From Paraspadella gotoi (taxonomy: Eukaryota; Chaetognatha), in NCBI GenBank assembly GCA_051294375.1, contig CM119268.1, positions 6,019,525 to 6,083,524 on the forward strand: a stretch of 64,000 nucleotides of DNA. The letters run 5' to 3'. The notes under the pieces were generated by a model, which saw nothing but the letters and a program-made list of their open reading frames with translations, did not search any database and was not told the origin of the DNA. The translations under genes and the position numbers were made by a program. The stretch's first letter is position 1; each line of letters starts with the position of its first letter. Shown in pieces: positions 37,001-51,600 of the stretch.

Positions 37001-40000
37001 GTGCTGCTGCAAGGGAGTGGAGAAGAAAGCTAATGGTTTCCATTCCCCTCAACAGACTGTTCCAGCACCCCGCCAATAGCGTTCAGGGAGGCGTCAACCG
37101 TTAGAGCGAGCTGGGCGTCGTCGCGGGGGTGGACAAGCATCGTTGCAGAAGCGAGAGCTTTTTTTCGCGGCGGCAAATGCTGCATCGCGTTCGTCGCCCC
37201 ATTCCAAGTGCTTCGGTTTTCCTCGAAGGGCGCTGTAGAGGGGCTCGAGGATGTCGGCGGCGCGTGGGATGAAACGCCTATAGTAATTAAGGACGCCAAG
37301 AAACCGTTGAAGGTCCTTAATCGATGTCGGCGTTGGAAACTTCTCGATGTCGTCGACTCTGTTAGGAAGGGGTGTGACGCCGTCGGCGTTGACGTTATAA
37401 CCGAGAAATTCGAGCGAAGAGGCGCCGAAAACGCATTTAGAGCGATTGATGATGAGGCTGTTACTCTCGAGAGCCTCGAAAACGCGTTCAAGGTCCTCCA
37501 GGTGCTCGTCAAAGGATGTTGATGCGACAAGAATGTCATCAGGGTATACGAAAACATGGGGAATTCCAGACAAGATGACGTCCATCATGCGCTGGAAGTC
37601 TTGAGCTGCGTTTTTTAGGCCGAATGCGTTCTTAGGTACTCATAAAGTCCAAAGGGCGTAATGATGGCGGTTTTTGGGATATCTGCCTCATGTACCGGAA
37701 TTTGGTGGTAACTTTTGTACAGGTCGACTTTTGAAAAAATGACTTTTCCGGCGATTTCTGCATTAAAATCAGAGATGTGGCGAATCAAATATCGGTCGTC
37801 TTTTGTCACCGCATTGAGGCGGCGATAATCGCCGCAAGGTCGCAGGCCGCCATCAGCTTTTTTACTACGTGTAGGGGTGACGACCAGGGGCTTCGACTTT
37901 TTCGAATGATGCCGAGTTTTTCAAGTTTGTCGAATTCGGCCTTGGCAGCGGCAAGTTTCTCTGGGGCGAGGCGCCGCGCTGGTGCATGGATCGGCGGACC
38001 TTCAGTGAGGATATGGTGTTCGACACCATGACGCGGCGTCGACGGGTCAAAAGAAGGTTTCGTAAGATTCGGACGTTTGTCTAAAAGTTGTGTGAAAACG
38101 TGTGGATAGCATTGACGCGAAATGGTTGACCGGGCTTAACTTTCCTGGCAACGGTCGTGAAATCTTGACAATCTACCAAGACTTCGAGTTTTGGAAAAGG
38201 GGCGAGGTTGTGGCCCATTAAGAAATCATTTCCTAAAATGGGCGTGGCGACGTCCGCAACTGTAAAATCCCATTCAAAATAGCGTTTGCCAAGGCGGAGG
38301 CTAATAGGTCTCTTGCCGTAGCAGGGAATGGGCGTTCCATTCGCGGCGTGGAGTGGCGTGTCGACAGTACCGGCGCTACGCTCCGAATCGTTTGGAGCGA
38401 CGAGAGATACGCTGGCGCCGGTATCCACGAGCCACGTGAGATTGTTGCGGGCGTCGTAGATGTGCAGAAGCGTCTCAATCTCGCCGGCGGCGGCGCTTAC
38501 TTCCGGCCGTCAGCTTTCGCGTTTCCCATTGCGCAGGGAACGCCCGGCCAAACTTCGCGGCAGTTTCTAGCGCGATTGCCAAATTCGGCATGGTACCAGC
38601 ACGTATTGCCGTCCATCTCGGTGGCGGCTGATGCTGCTCTGGGCTGAAAGGGGCGTTGGCGTCGGCGCTGCTCGACCCGCTTCCAAGGCCTTTGGCTGTT
38701 ATTGACTGCACAGACCTCGGCGTAAGAAAGAGGTCGGTCGGCGTCGTCATCCTCATCTGCGTCAGCAGAGATGGCGTTGATGGTGCCACTGGGCGATGGT
38801 GGCTTCACAACAAGGTTTCCGGTAGCGTCATAGAAGGCATCCGCTGCTGTTGCGGCGTCGTCAAGAGAATTAATGTCGGTGAAAGCGATTGCGCGGACGT
38901 GGGAGGGGAGAGCGTTAGCCAAAATCTCTTTGAAAACGACTTCCATACGAAGTTCAGAGAAGGCTGCTCGGATGATGGTTGCAAGCTGCGACGGGGTACG
39001 TCCACTGAGCGTCATTGGGCGCAGCATCCTCTGGGCCAACTGCCTCGGTTTTTCACCAAACAGTTTTATTAGTCTCGCGTAAACTTGTGCGTACGAGGGG
39101 CGATTGCCAGATCGATAAAAATCCTCGAAAAGCGGTTGATGCTCTGAAGGAAGGGCTGCGAAAATGTGGGACGCCATAGTGGCGTCGTCGGTGACGTCAG
39201 CGGCGACAAACGCAGCGTCAACTCCGGCCAACCATACAGAAATGTTTTTCGAATCGAATGGAGGGAGTTTAGGCGTGCGAGCTCGAGGAGGCGGCGGATG
39301 CGCTGCGAGCGGCGACGCGGAAGTTGCATCACGGCGTCGGCGTGGGTTGGGCCGTGCTCGTGGCGAGCCGCTGCGAGGAGACAACGGATTGAAGAGAGGC
39401 GTTGCGAATGGCGGAGTACGCGGAGTCGCAAGTGGGGATGACGCCGGTTCGTCAATTCTCACCCTCTTTGGATGCGTCTGGCCAGAGTCCTGGACCTCGG
39501 GATCGAGGTCGGCATCGGCGGCGGAGCGGCGGAGAGAGGGATTACGCTGCATTTCTGGAGGCCTCGACAGAGCAGTCAAGGCGGCGTCAAGGGTGGCCTG
39601 TAGTGAGAGAACGAGGCCCTTGAGTTCATCAATATGGGCGTTGGTGGACTCGCTCTCGGCGCGGATTTGGGCAAAACGGGCGCCGAGGGACGTCTGCCAG
39701 GGATTTGATGAATCATGAGGTGACGGGTCGCCGCCTCTGACGAAACGAGAGGTTGCTTGGCGCTGTAAGGCGCCTGGGCTTGGCGCAGAATCGTTGCGTG
39801 GGCGTGGACCGACGTACTCCATATTTATTTATATTGATTATACGTTCGAAAACGTAAACAAAACTAAAATTGTCATTAACAAGGATAAAAAAAAAAATGT
39901 CTAAAAGGTATCAAAGGATGTCCAGAAGAAGCGTCGGGCAATACCAATTGCGGTGACTCAAAAATAAGAATTTAGAGAAAAATTCGAGACGTGTTCTTTG

Positions 40001-43000
40001 TGAGAAGAGAAAACATATATTAACGAAAAACAGAGTAAAAATCAAAAAGGTAAAAAATAACAACAACAAACAATACGTATTTACATTGGCTGGAAAAGGT
40101 CAGCCATAACAAGGTCATTCTGTTTGGCTTTTCTTAATTTTGCAGATTTGAATTCCTCGTCAAAAGTTGATAAAAGAAAATATAAATCATTTTTAAAAAT
40201 TCTTTCATTAAGTGGGTTAAAAATTAAAAAACTATATTTAATATGACACGATGCAAGTTATCGTGGCGGAGACTATGCAGAAATAAAAAAATTCAGTGAC
40301 TATAAATCTTGCCTTTGAAGGGGTTGTCTGAAACATGTTTTTTAGATAAGTACGAAAATTAAGATATGACTAAATACAGGATAAGGACCTTGTATTTGAT
40401 CAGTTCAAAAACGAATTTTTCGTTAAACTCCTTAAAGGATAAGGACCAAAAAATGAATCACGAGTAATTGGTGTTTTTGCATAATTTATTATAATTCGAT
40501 ATTCTCTCATGATATATGTGAATGCCCAACAAGATTGAGGGGGCGGACCGACGGACCGATAAAGTGAATTATAGAGTCGGGATCTGCTGATATTGCAGTA
40601 TGGGGCGAATTTAATGTAACGCTCAACAGTACTTGTAACCGTAATTACATCAATCTCGACCCATTATTGAATACACAGTGATACCAAGAATGTAAAGACT
40701 TTTTCATATCGTCTACTCATTAAGGCGTAGTGAAGGTTACGTACGGAAATTCTAAAAGTCAATTATGAACAGCATACCATCAGTGAACATTAATTTGTAA
40801 AAAAAATTAATTTTATGTTTTTTAATTTTCGCAGTAGGCTATATTTATATATAGTACTATCCTTATAAAATCGAAAAATTTCAAAATAGGCTTTTCTTAA
40901 TTTTGATTGCAGATTTGAATTCCTCGTCAAAAGTTGATAAAAGAAAATATTAATTATTTTTAAAAATTCTTTCATTAAGTGGGTTAAAAATTAAAAAAAC
41001 TATATTTAATATATAAAAAGTTAATTTTCAGCTTAAAATATAGTTTTTTTTAATTTTTGACCCACTTAATGAAGGAATTTTTCAAAAAGAGTTATATTTT
41101 TTTTTTATCAACTTTTTATGACGAATCCAAATCTACAAAAAAATCTTTTAAAAAACTGTTTTGAAATTTTAACATTTATTGGATTAGTACTAGTATAAAT
41201 ATGGCCTACTGCGTAAATTGTAAAATTTATTATAAATTTTTTTATTACATAAATGTTTATTAGTATAATATTGTTCGTTCCTCACTTTTAGAATTTTAAT
41301 TAAAGTTAAATTTAGAAAATTTACTACGCCTTACTACTCATCTTTGGAAGGGTCCTAGATAAGGTATACTTCATAAATGAGTAGCTGACATAAGCTAAAC
41401 ATGTAGTAAAATAACCAATCAAATAATTGATAAAACTATTTTTTTTAGATTTATCATTAAGTACAAATTATCAAAGGAAATAGTAATTTTTCTTATGGGG
41501 ATTAGTTTTAAGTCCGAACCCTGTATATAAATATAGCCTAATGCGAAAGTTAAAAATAATAAAATTAATTTTTTTTATAAATTAATGTTTACTGGTGGTA
41601 CGTTGATCATAATTGACAATTATAATTATTATACATGACTTTCACTACGCTCTAGTGCAGAGGCCTTGCGTATTTTTTCTATCTGTTTGTTACCCATTGC
41701 CTTACTTTTGCCATGGAGACTTCCAAAGCCAATAAAATTGCTGTCTCCATCCAACCAAGAATCTCAAATGCACACATTTTTTCACGCAGATTGAAATCGA
41801 TTGTATTGTCATCTACAATAAAAAAAAATTTAAGTTCTTTCACTACAACAAATTGAGTTAAATGGCATTTTAAAGAAAGTCGCGATGCAATTATATATTA
41901 TTATTGATCCTCATCAATGAGCTGAATAACGTACTACCCTAACGTTGGGTTCTTTCCACAGCCCTATTGACTTACCGCTGCGTTTGCAGCATTACTGAGG
42001 GTTCAAAGCCCAAAACGAAAAAAGAAAAGATGCTCCGGCTGGGGATCACAGGTAACCTCATTAGAAACTGTACTGTACTGTGAATATATTATTCCACCAA
42101 AAAATGCTTTTATCTTATTTGAAATTATTTTCCTGTAAAATATAATTACAAAAAATTGGATTCAAAATGTTATAAATATTTTTAATATGACTTTTTTTAG
42201 GTTTTTCATGTTACCTTCTAATCGAATTAGTTCTATAACAGCAATAATATTTTTCTGTTCATCAGTTAATGGTAGGCATATGGCGGTTGAATAATCAGAT
42301 AAAAATAAATCCCCTATTCCCTGTAATAAATTTTGAACTTTTAGAAGCGTCACAACTTTTACAAAAAAATCTAAGCCGCTTTTTAAATTATTTTTAATCT
42401 ATTGCAAAATATTTGAAAAAAATTCATATTCACTTTGGAGTTAAAAATAACTCTAAAGTTAAATATTAAATCGCAGAAAAACAAGTTTGAGCAAACAATG
42501 CCGGATCTGCCCACGATCATTAGCGGTAAGCAGCTGATCAGATAATTAATTAATTAATTGACTAATTAATATTATTTTTTTTGATTTGTGTTAAAATCTT
42601 TTTTCACTTTTTCTCGCCTCTCAATCACAAAACAATCTCGATCAAAAAATTAATTGATTAATTAATTAATAATTAATTACTTATTTATTAATAATTAATT
42701 AATGCAGCTTGAATTTACATTTAATATAAAAATAAAAAAGCATAATCAAATAGTAAAATAGAATGTTTGTTTTTTTTCATTTTAACTCATTTCCACTTGG
42801 ACGATTCCATGCAAAACTTTTAGGTTTCCTGCTCATATCCAGCACACTGTTCCTACCCGCACAATACAAAATTGTCAGTCCAGATCCATCAATCAAATCA
42901 CGAGTAATTGGTGTTTTTTGCTAATGTGGGGACGGACGGACAGACAGACGGACGGACGCGACAGCACAGACGGACGGACGGACATAATTTTTAGTCGGAT

Positions 43001-43723
43001 CTGCTTATCAGGCAGATCCCGACTCTATAACTCACTTTGTCGGTCCGTCGGTCCGCCCCCTCAATATTGTCGGGCACACACTTATGTCATGTCAGAACAT
43101 CGAATTATGATAAATTATGCAAAAAAAACGATGTCCGTCCGTCCGTCCGTCCGTCCGTCCATCGGTCCGTCCGTCCGTCCATCGTCCGTCCGTCCGTCCG
43201 TCCGTCCATCCCACCTTAGCAAAAAACTCCAATTACTCGTGATTGGATGGATGGATTGGTATGAAATTGTGTGTGTGGGTAGGAAACTGTGTGATTGAGA
43301 TGGATATGAAGTTTCGAGGGAATCGTGCGAGTGAGAATTGGTTTTAAATGGAAAAAACAAAAAAATATATTTCACTATTTGAACGCCAATTGCTCATGAT
43401 GGTAGGGAAGTGTGTGATTGAGCTGGATATAAAGTTTCGATGGAATCGTGCGAGTGGAAATGAGTTAAAATGGAAAAACAAAAGTCATATTTACTTGAAG
43501 TATTTTTACTTAAATTTACTCATAATTATTATGTTTTATTAAAAATTGGATAGATAAATCGAAATGGAATTTTTGTGTGTGGGTAGGAAAAGTATGTGAT
43601 AAAGCTGGATATAAATTTTTTGAGATGGAATCGTAGGAGTGGAAAAGAGTTCAAATTAGAAAACCAAAAGACACAATTTTTATTTGAATTTTTTTTAAAG
43701 TTTTTCTCTCTCCTATCTCTCTC

Positions 43724-43754
<31 letters not shown>

Positions 43755-46700
43755 CCGCAAATTATGCCAATTGACAAAAATAAGCCAGTTGACCAAATTC
43801 TTAAAAAGTTGACCAAATTATGTCAGTTGACCCCAATTCTGCAAGTTGATCAAGATTCTGGCAAGTTGACCAAATTATGGCCTGTTGACCAAAATCATGC
43901 CAGTTGACCAGAATTATGCCAGTTGACCAAAGGATTATGCTAGTTGACCAAATTAGGCCAGTTGATAAAAATTATGCCAGTTGACCCAAATTATGCCGGT
44001 TGACCAAATTATCTTAATTGATCAAATTATGTCAGTTTGACCAAATTATGTCATTCATTGTGACCAAATTATGTCAGTAGACCAAATTATGTCAGTTAAC
44101 CAAATTATGTCAGTTGACCAAATTATGCAAGTTGATATAATTATGCAAGTTGAACAAGTTAGGCTTATTACCCACTTAATATTATCGATTGACCTGGAAT
44201 TTTGTATGTGAGTAGAAAAGTGTGTGATTGAACAGGAAACCAAGTTTCGAATGGAATCTTTTGAGTGGAAATGAGTTTTAAATGGGAATGTGGCAGTCGT
44301 TTTCTAAAAACTATTGAGTATTTTTTAAATAAATTTGTGGTAACCGATCGATTAGGGAATTTTAAAATTACTATCTATAGATCTAAATTTTAAATAAAGA
44401 ATCGGATAATCCGTTTCAAAATTGTTTATTGGCAATAAACGAGTCGCAGGAATCTGCGGCTGCAAAATGATCTACATTCGCTTATCAAATCAACTCGTTC
44501 AATTTTCCGTTAATCGAACTGTGATATAGATTGACTACTGTAAGTACTAAGCTTTGATAACTCGATAATAGCGATTATGGCGGCGAAAACCGGGGCCCAT
44601 AAGGAAAATAGAATACGTAGCGCGAAGCAGCCCGGAGAAAAAAGAGAATCCTTACAAATTATATCCACAAAATAACATAATTAATAAGGAAATATAAAAA
44701 GGGAAAGTAGACAAGAGAGCCAAAGAAGTAAATAAATTAGAAGTATAGTTGACTGATCTCACCAGGCAAATACTTTACATTTCACTAACTCTTATTTGAG
44801 ATGGATACCTTTCTCTGTTAAGATTCGTAAGAATTCACTGATCATCACAAAAGTTCACTATCATCACTTCAGATTAATTTTCATATTTTGGAATCATTTT
44901 AATTTTATGATAACAAGATTTTAAATGAATGGATAGCATAGAAACTATAATATTAAAAGAGATATGGTGCCGATCTGATAATCGGTGGAAGTGATAATTG
45001 GAGTGGCAATGGAATAAAATTAAGTTAAACTATATCGATGATTGAACGATGTTTAAATATCTAAACATTTGTCAGGAATATCTGAATCGCCGGCCTTATT
45101 GTTGTAATTGGAACGAAGTTTGGCGCAACATCGTCGTAATTTGACTAAGAATAATTTAAGCCGGTAATCACAGTTAAAAGATATGCAAAGTTGAAAGATA
45201 GTGCCATCGAGATTTGAATAAAGATATGCAGAGGTTAAGAAGAATATAGGAAGATATGGCAAGTTGAAAAAGATTATGAAAGTTGAAAAAGTATGCAAGT
45301 TGAAAAGATATGCAAGTATGAAAAAAGATATGCAGTTGAAAAAGATATGCAAAGTTGAAAAGAATAATGCAAGTTTGAAAAAGATAATGCAAGTTGATAA
45401 AAGAATATGCAAAGTTGAAAAAAGTAATGAATGAAGTTGAAAAAGGTATGCAAGTTGAAAAAGTAATGGCAAGTTTGAAAAAAAGTTGTCAAGTTGAAAA
45501 AAGTTATGCAAGGTTGAAAAAAAGTAATGCAATACTTTGAAAAAAAAGTATGCATACTTTTAAAAAAAGTATGCTATAATTGAAAAAAAGTATGCCATAC
45601 ACTTTTGAAAAGTAATGCATATTTTGAGAAAAAAGTTATGCATACTTTTTGGAAACAAGTATGCCATACTTTTTTCAACTTTGCATACTTTTTTTTCAAG
45701 CTTGGCATAACTTTTTTTCAACTTGCCATACTCTTTTCAACTTGCATATCTTTTTCAATTGACTTTCACTGCATATCGTTTTTTCAAACTTTGAAAAAGT
45801 ATGCCATACTTTGAAAAAAGTATGCATAATTGGAAAAAAAGTATTGCCATAGTTAAAATGAGCATGATAATTGGAAAAAAAGTATGGCAAAGCTACTTGG
45901 AAAAAGTAATGCATACTTGGAAAAGGAGTATGCATACCTTTGGAAAAAGTATGGCATACTTGGAAACAAATATTGCATACCTTGGAAAGAAATATGCATA
46001 CTTGAAAGGCATTACTAAAAAAGTAATGCATAACCTTTGAAAAAGTATGGCCATACTTTGAAAAAGTATGCAAACTTGTGAAAATAAGTATGCCAAACTT
46101 TGAAAAAGTATGCATACTTTGAAATAAGTGAATGCATACTTTGAAAAAAGGTATGCATACTTTAAAAAAGTATGCATATTTTAAAAAAGTATGAACTTTC
46201 CAAAAACAGTCACATGGCAATACTTCAAAAAGTATGGCATACTTTGAAAAATAGTATGCATACTTTTGAAAGTAATGCATACTTTGAGGAAAAAAGTTGC
46301 GCCCCAATACTTTCGAAAAAAGTATGCATACTTTTTTTTGAAGTAATGCATACTTTTTTTAAAAATATGCATACTTTTTTTCAAAGTCAACGCTCACGAC
46401 TCAAATGAACTGACTAGTCATGCGCATGCAATGAATGGATTATATCCGATCAATGAAGGGACTATCATCGCATCAAATGGAATGATTACAATCTCGCATC
46501 AATGAATGAATATCCATCCGCATCCATCATTTGTGTTCATCATATCTCGCCACTCAATTCCCTGGATCGGTTTTATCTTCGGGCATCAAATATTTGTGGT
46601 TATCCTTAATCACCGCAATCAATAATTCTTGGTTATCCATTAGGTAGGCCATGGACGATCCCTAGTTGGCTCTTTTAAGATTTTTAATTGAAGACGGGTC

Positions 46701-48568
46701 TAAGTCAGCTATCACATAACAATAAATTAAATGGATCTCTTCAAGAGATAAGAATTAGAAGGACTATAAGGGACAAACGACGCCTAGAACGGCCAATTAT
46801 TTACGTCTTCCCAATCAAGGCCCGGTGAAATTCAAACATTTCATACAGACTGACGGCGTATTATAAATCGTAAAAAATACGGTAAAGCGCGCATGCTTGA
46901 AAACTAGTTTATTTTAATCTGGCGCGCGGATAATCGCGCATGTGACGTCAAATGCTTATTTTTAATTGAGTTTCGTCCTCATTGGATAAGCCTACGTCAA
47001 CATCTTTTCAAATCACAGACATCTTGCGGCAACGCGCTTTAAAAAATGGCTTTTAGGCGTCGCAAAACCTTGATATCTCTTTCTTTTGCTCTAAATTTAA
47101 TATAAACTCTCCTAAATTACGTCCCGCGGCTCTAACCTGAAACAGATAGTAAAAACCAATACAGTTTTCTGTTCTGAAGGTCCCCCTTAGAACAAAAAAA
47201 AATTGAAGGCTTGACTATGCAGTTTTGCACCTAAAAACCAGTTCAGTTAGATTTTCGCGTGTTATCAAGGCATTCCAAGAGATTGCAAAGAATATTAAAC
47301 TTTTTCTTTTTGTTTTTATCCGTAGTCAGAGAAGACATATAGAGAGCTTATCCAAAACCCCTACACTGTGATAATCTGTCATAGCTATTTCTGTTCTATT
47401 CTATTACTCTCAAAGGAGTCTGCGTCAAGCCAGTGTGTTTTAACGAGGAAAAAAGGAAACGTCGTGACCCAGTTCAGTTTTAAATCACCCAAATTGTTTC
47501 GTGGGCTAGATACAGAAATGGGGGTATTTCTGTTCTCGTGGAACGTCTTCTCCGTTGGCTTCCCCAAGACGCCAAGCTTTTTCGAAAATCTACCCATATT
47601 GGATAATACATTTATATTGGGCCTTTGACTATGCAGTTTTTGAAATAGTAAGTGAAAAAAATATTAAAGGGGGAAATCTTTGATCGGAACTCCGTTCGAT
47701 TCGAAACGATGCTGGCAAGCCCTCCCAGTTAAATGGAAACAAAGAAAAATTAAACTTTTCACTAATTGATTATGATTCTTTTTCCTTTTATATTAATGTA
47801 TATGCAGGAAGGTGTGTATTAGATAAAATCAAATAATTAATCAGTTAATTAATCAATTAGTTAATTAATTAATCAATAATTAATTAATCAGTCAATCAAT
47901 CCGTCCATCCCTCCCACCTTAGCAAGAAGCTCCAATAACTCGTGATTGGCTGGTTGGATTGGAAAGAAATTTTGTGTGTGGGTAGGAAAGTGTGAGTGAT
48001 AAAGATGGATATAAAGTTTCGAGACGGATAATCGTGTGAGTTTAAGAGGAAAAAACATAAGTCGCATTTACTAAAATATTTTTAATTATTTTAACCAATA
48101 AGTACTCTAATTAATCATAATTGGATGGATAGATTGAGTTCAAATTTTTTGTGTGGGTAGAAAAATGTGTAACGATGCTTGATTATAAAGTTTCGGTGGA
48201 AACGTACGAGTGGAAATGAGATTAAATGAAAAAATATTTAGTCCACATTTACTTGAATCTTTTACTTATTTTAACCCATAATAGATTGAGATGAAATTTT
48301 GTGAGCGGGTAGGAAAGTGTGTGAAGAAGCTAGATATAAAGTTTTGACGGAATTGTGCCAGTGGAAATGAGTTTAAATGGAAAAAACATAAGTTACATTT
48401 ACTTGAATCTTTATTATTTATGAGAGAGAGAGAGAGAGAGAAGAGCAGAAGAGAGAGAGAGAGAGAGAGAGAGAGCAGAAAAATGAGCATAGGATCGTCG
48501 CAATTGCAAAGAGAGAGAAGAGAGAGAGAAGAGCAGAAAAATGAGCATAAGGATCGTTGCAATTGCAA

Positions 48569-48620
<52 letters not shown>

Positions 48621-51600
48621 AAGAGAGAGAGTCCGAAATAAAATATAGCGAATAAAAAAGTTATTTTACTCACAGAATAAAAATAATTAAAATACTTACA
48701 AAATACATAAAATTGATAAAATTTATTCCGATAACATTGTTTAATCACATGCAATATATCTAGTAAGGCGGGCCAAAATTGAACACTGTTTTATAACTTC
48801 TAGTTCTCTCAAAAAAAATTTTTTTTTCCTTTACTACTAAATCGATTTTCAATGTAACTTTTTGAATTAGTTCATTGGGTTGTTGCACTGAAGCTTTTAA
48901 ATATTTATTAATATATAACTAATGACAAAAATTTTTTTTTAAATTTGATTTTTTAAGAACGGGTTCTTATAGAGCTTAAAAGTTAAATGAAAGTTAGTAC
49001 TATAATTTTTTCAAATTTTGACAATAAATTGGTTAAAAATTAGAAAAAACCTTAAAAATTATCATCATCATCATTATTGGCTGAATTTTATTTTTTAAAA
49101 TTTTTCATTAATTAAAACCAAAAAAAAGTTGTATTAATAACCTTTATCTAACTTTTAAAGCTCTATTAGAATCTATAAAAAAATTGATAAGCAAAATTTT
49201 TAAAAATTATTTTCATTTTCATATTATTTAATAGTCGCTTAAGGCCTGGATCATTCAAACAAGAATTGCATAAAGCTTTGTACAATTTATTATTATGTCA
49301 AAGAAAGTGTATTCCCTTCATGTTTCAAAAAAAAAAACTCTAAATTTGATTAAGGTTTAGCTTCAAGAGGCAACTAAAAATCGGGCAATTTTTTTATCAG
49401 TAACCTTAAAATTTCATCCAACACGGTAAAGTCATTTTTAACGCAAATTTTTAATTTTTTTTTCAATTAACAGCACCTACCTCAGTGTAATACTAACAAC
49501 TAAAACCAAGTCATTCCAAATTATGTTATAGAATCAATTAATGATGAAAACATAAACGTTTATGTAGAGAGAGAGCAGAACGCTTATATGAGGATGTCTA
49601 TTATCATTTTATTACAAAAAAGAATGATTAAAAATTGTAAAAATTTTAAAATTCAAAGACATTCGTCCCCTGGCATCTGAAGTTGGGTCCACTTTGATAA
49701 CAACCCTCAATGGTGCCCTCGACTGCCACAGATTCCACAGACGAACCAGCCTCATGCTCTGCTTTTGACATTTAATTTCTGTTCCCCAGGTTCAAAGCTG
49801 GTTCAAAACAAGACTGAGAAAAAAATAAATAAACACTTTGCAGCATTCCTCCTTGTTTACTGACTGCTTTCCCCAGCCACAGCCATTTTGTTAATTAAAA
49901 AAAATTGTACAAAATTTGGATAAAACTTTAAAGATCGGTAAAGCCATCATTTAAACTAGAAATGAAAATAGATTTCGGAAAAGCGTATCGATTTTAAAGT
50001 TCTTTGCTCGACTTTCAGTTCTGTAAAATCTACAGAAAAAAAATAAAAAAATAAAAAATAAATAAACAAAAAGAGTTGGAGCTAAAACCGTTTGAAATAA
50101 AAATAAACTAAAATTATTTTTTATAAGTATGGAAAGGTGGGAGAAATTCTATGAGAGGGATTTTGGAAAATGTTACTAGTTTTCAAGATATAAAGAATTT
50201 AATGCCAAAATTTTCTTATTCTTTTTTTTTCTTATGAAGATAATAGTGAATTTGAAAAATCCCTCTCATAGAATTGGGACCCTTGTCCTCAAGTAAATTT
50301 ATGTAAATTTCATGAAATCCGCTAGCCGTTTGGGCCGCAACTCTTCCGAAAGGTTTCTTTTATTTTATATAGTATTATAAAATTCGAAAAAAACAGCAAT
50401 GGATTCGAAGAGAAGATAAAGTGAATACATTTTCAGAATCAACTGGACCTCTACTTTTCGAATACAAGCTTTATTTAATCCTAATTATACTTTTGGCCAG
50501 TGATCCCAGGCCTTAACCATTAACCATTAACCATTTGAGAGAACTTCTAGTTTTCAACCTGTTCCGGCCTAATATCTAGTAAGGCGGGTCAAAATTGAAC
50601 ACTTTTTATAACTTCTAGTTCTCTTTAAAATTTTTTTTTCCTTTTACTACTAATCGATTTTCAATGTAACTTTTTGATTTAGTTCATTGGGTTGTTGCAC
50701 TGAAGCTTTTAAATATTTATTAATATATAATAATTATATAAAGTTTTGACGGAATTGTGCCAGTGGAAATGAGTTTAGATGGAAAAAACATAAGTCACAT
50801 TTACTTGAATCTTTAATATTAATGATTACTAATAAATGTTTTAATTAATTAATTAGTTAATTAATTAATTAATTGATGCAAGTTAAAAAAAACTTAAAAC
50901 ATAAAGATCGTCGCAATTGCATAAAAGAGAGATAGAGAGAGAGAGAGTGAGAGAGACAAGAAGACATAAAATAAAATAAAGGATATTTGTTTGTTTTGAT
51001 AAAATGTAAAAAAAACATTTTAATAACTGTCCTAACCCAATTTTAAGGACATCGATGATGATAAGTTGAATATAAATTTAAAATTAATTATTACATATTA
51101 AAATTAATTAATTAATTAATCGATTAATTAATTAATTAATTAATTATCGTAGGCAGATCCGACATTGTTTGCTCAAACTTGTTTTTTTGCATAATTTATT
51201 ATAATTCAATAATATTGGAAAATTTTTTTAACTTGAATAACTTTTTTAAAAGAAAAGACTAATCCTATAACTAAAAAATAAATTATACAATTTCAGGGGT
51301 ATAGTAAATTGCTAAAGCAGCTTACAATCAACTTTAACCAAAATTTAAAGTATTGTGGTCCTGTGAGCACAAGAAGTATGTGGGTAGGAAATTGTGCCAA
51401 GTCTATAACACTGGTATTTACAAGATCAGGTTTGACCATAAAGGAACTGGGGGAAAACAATCGAGGGTAAGGTTAAAGTAAGGTCAATGGTTTGACCGAG
51501 GTTGCGTGTTGTTGTTGATCGTCCACATAACATAAGCTTCTTTTTTTTTATATTAAATGTAAATACAGGACGTATTAATCAATCAATCACTCAATCGTTA

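Larger units (their letters stand above)
34977..40127 (-). mobile_element. Ty3/gypsy LTR retrotransposon, defective
   Basis: Minus orientation: 5' LTR (39949-40127, truncated), gag, protease, RT, RNase H, integrase with GPY motif, polypurine tract, 3' LTR (34977-35276). Several frame breaks in pol. No env. The insertion lies in a MITE whose intact relative is at 40721-41333, giving an empty-site comparison. Confidence 0.92.

Noticed and set aside
35403-39718. Plus-strand frames of up to 184 codons over the gypsy element
   Set aside because: Shadows of the minus-strand gag-pol frames in GC-rich coding DNA.
43115-43298. Frames with VRPSVRPS or GRTDGRTD repeats
   Set aside because: Translation of the (GTCC)n microsatellite in R1.
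45053-46390. Long frames rich in MHTF/FSKVC
   Set aside because: Translation of the minisatellite.
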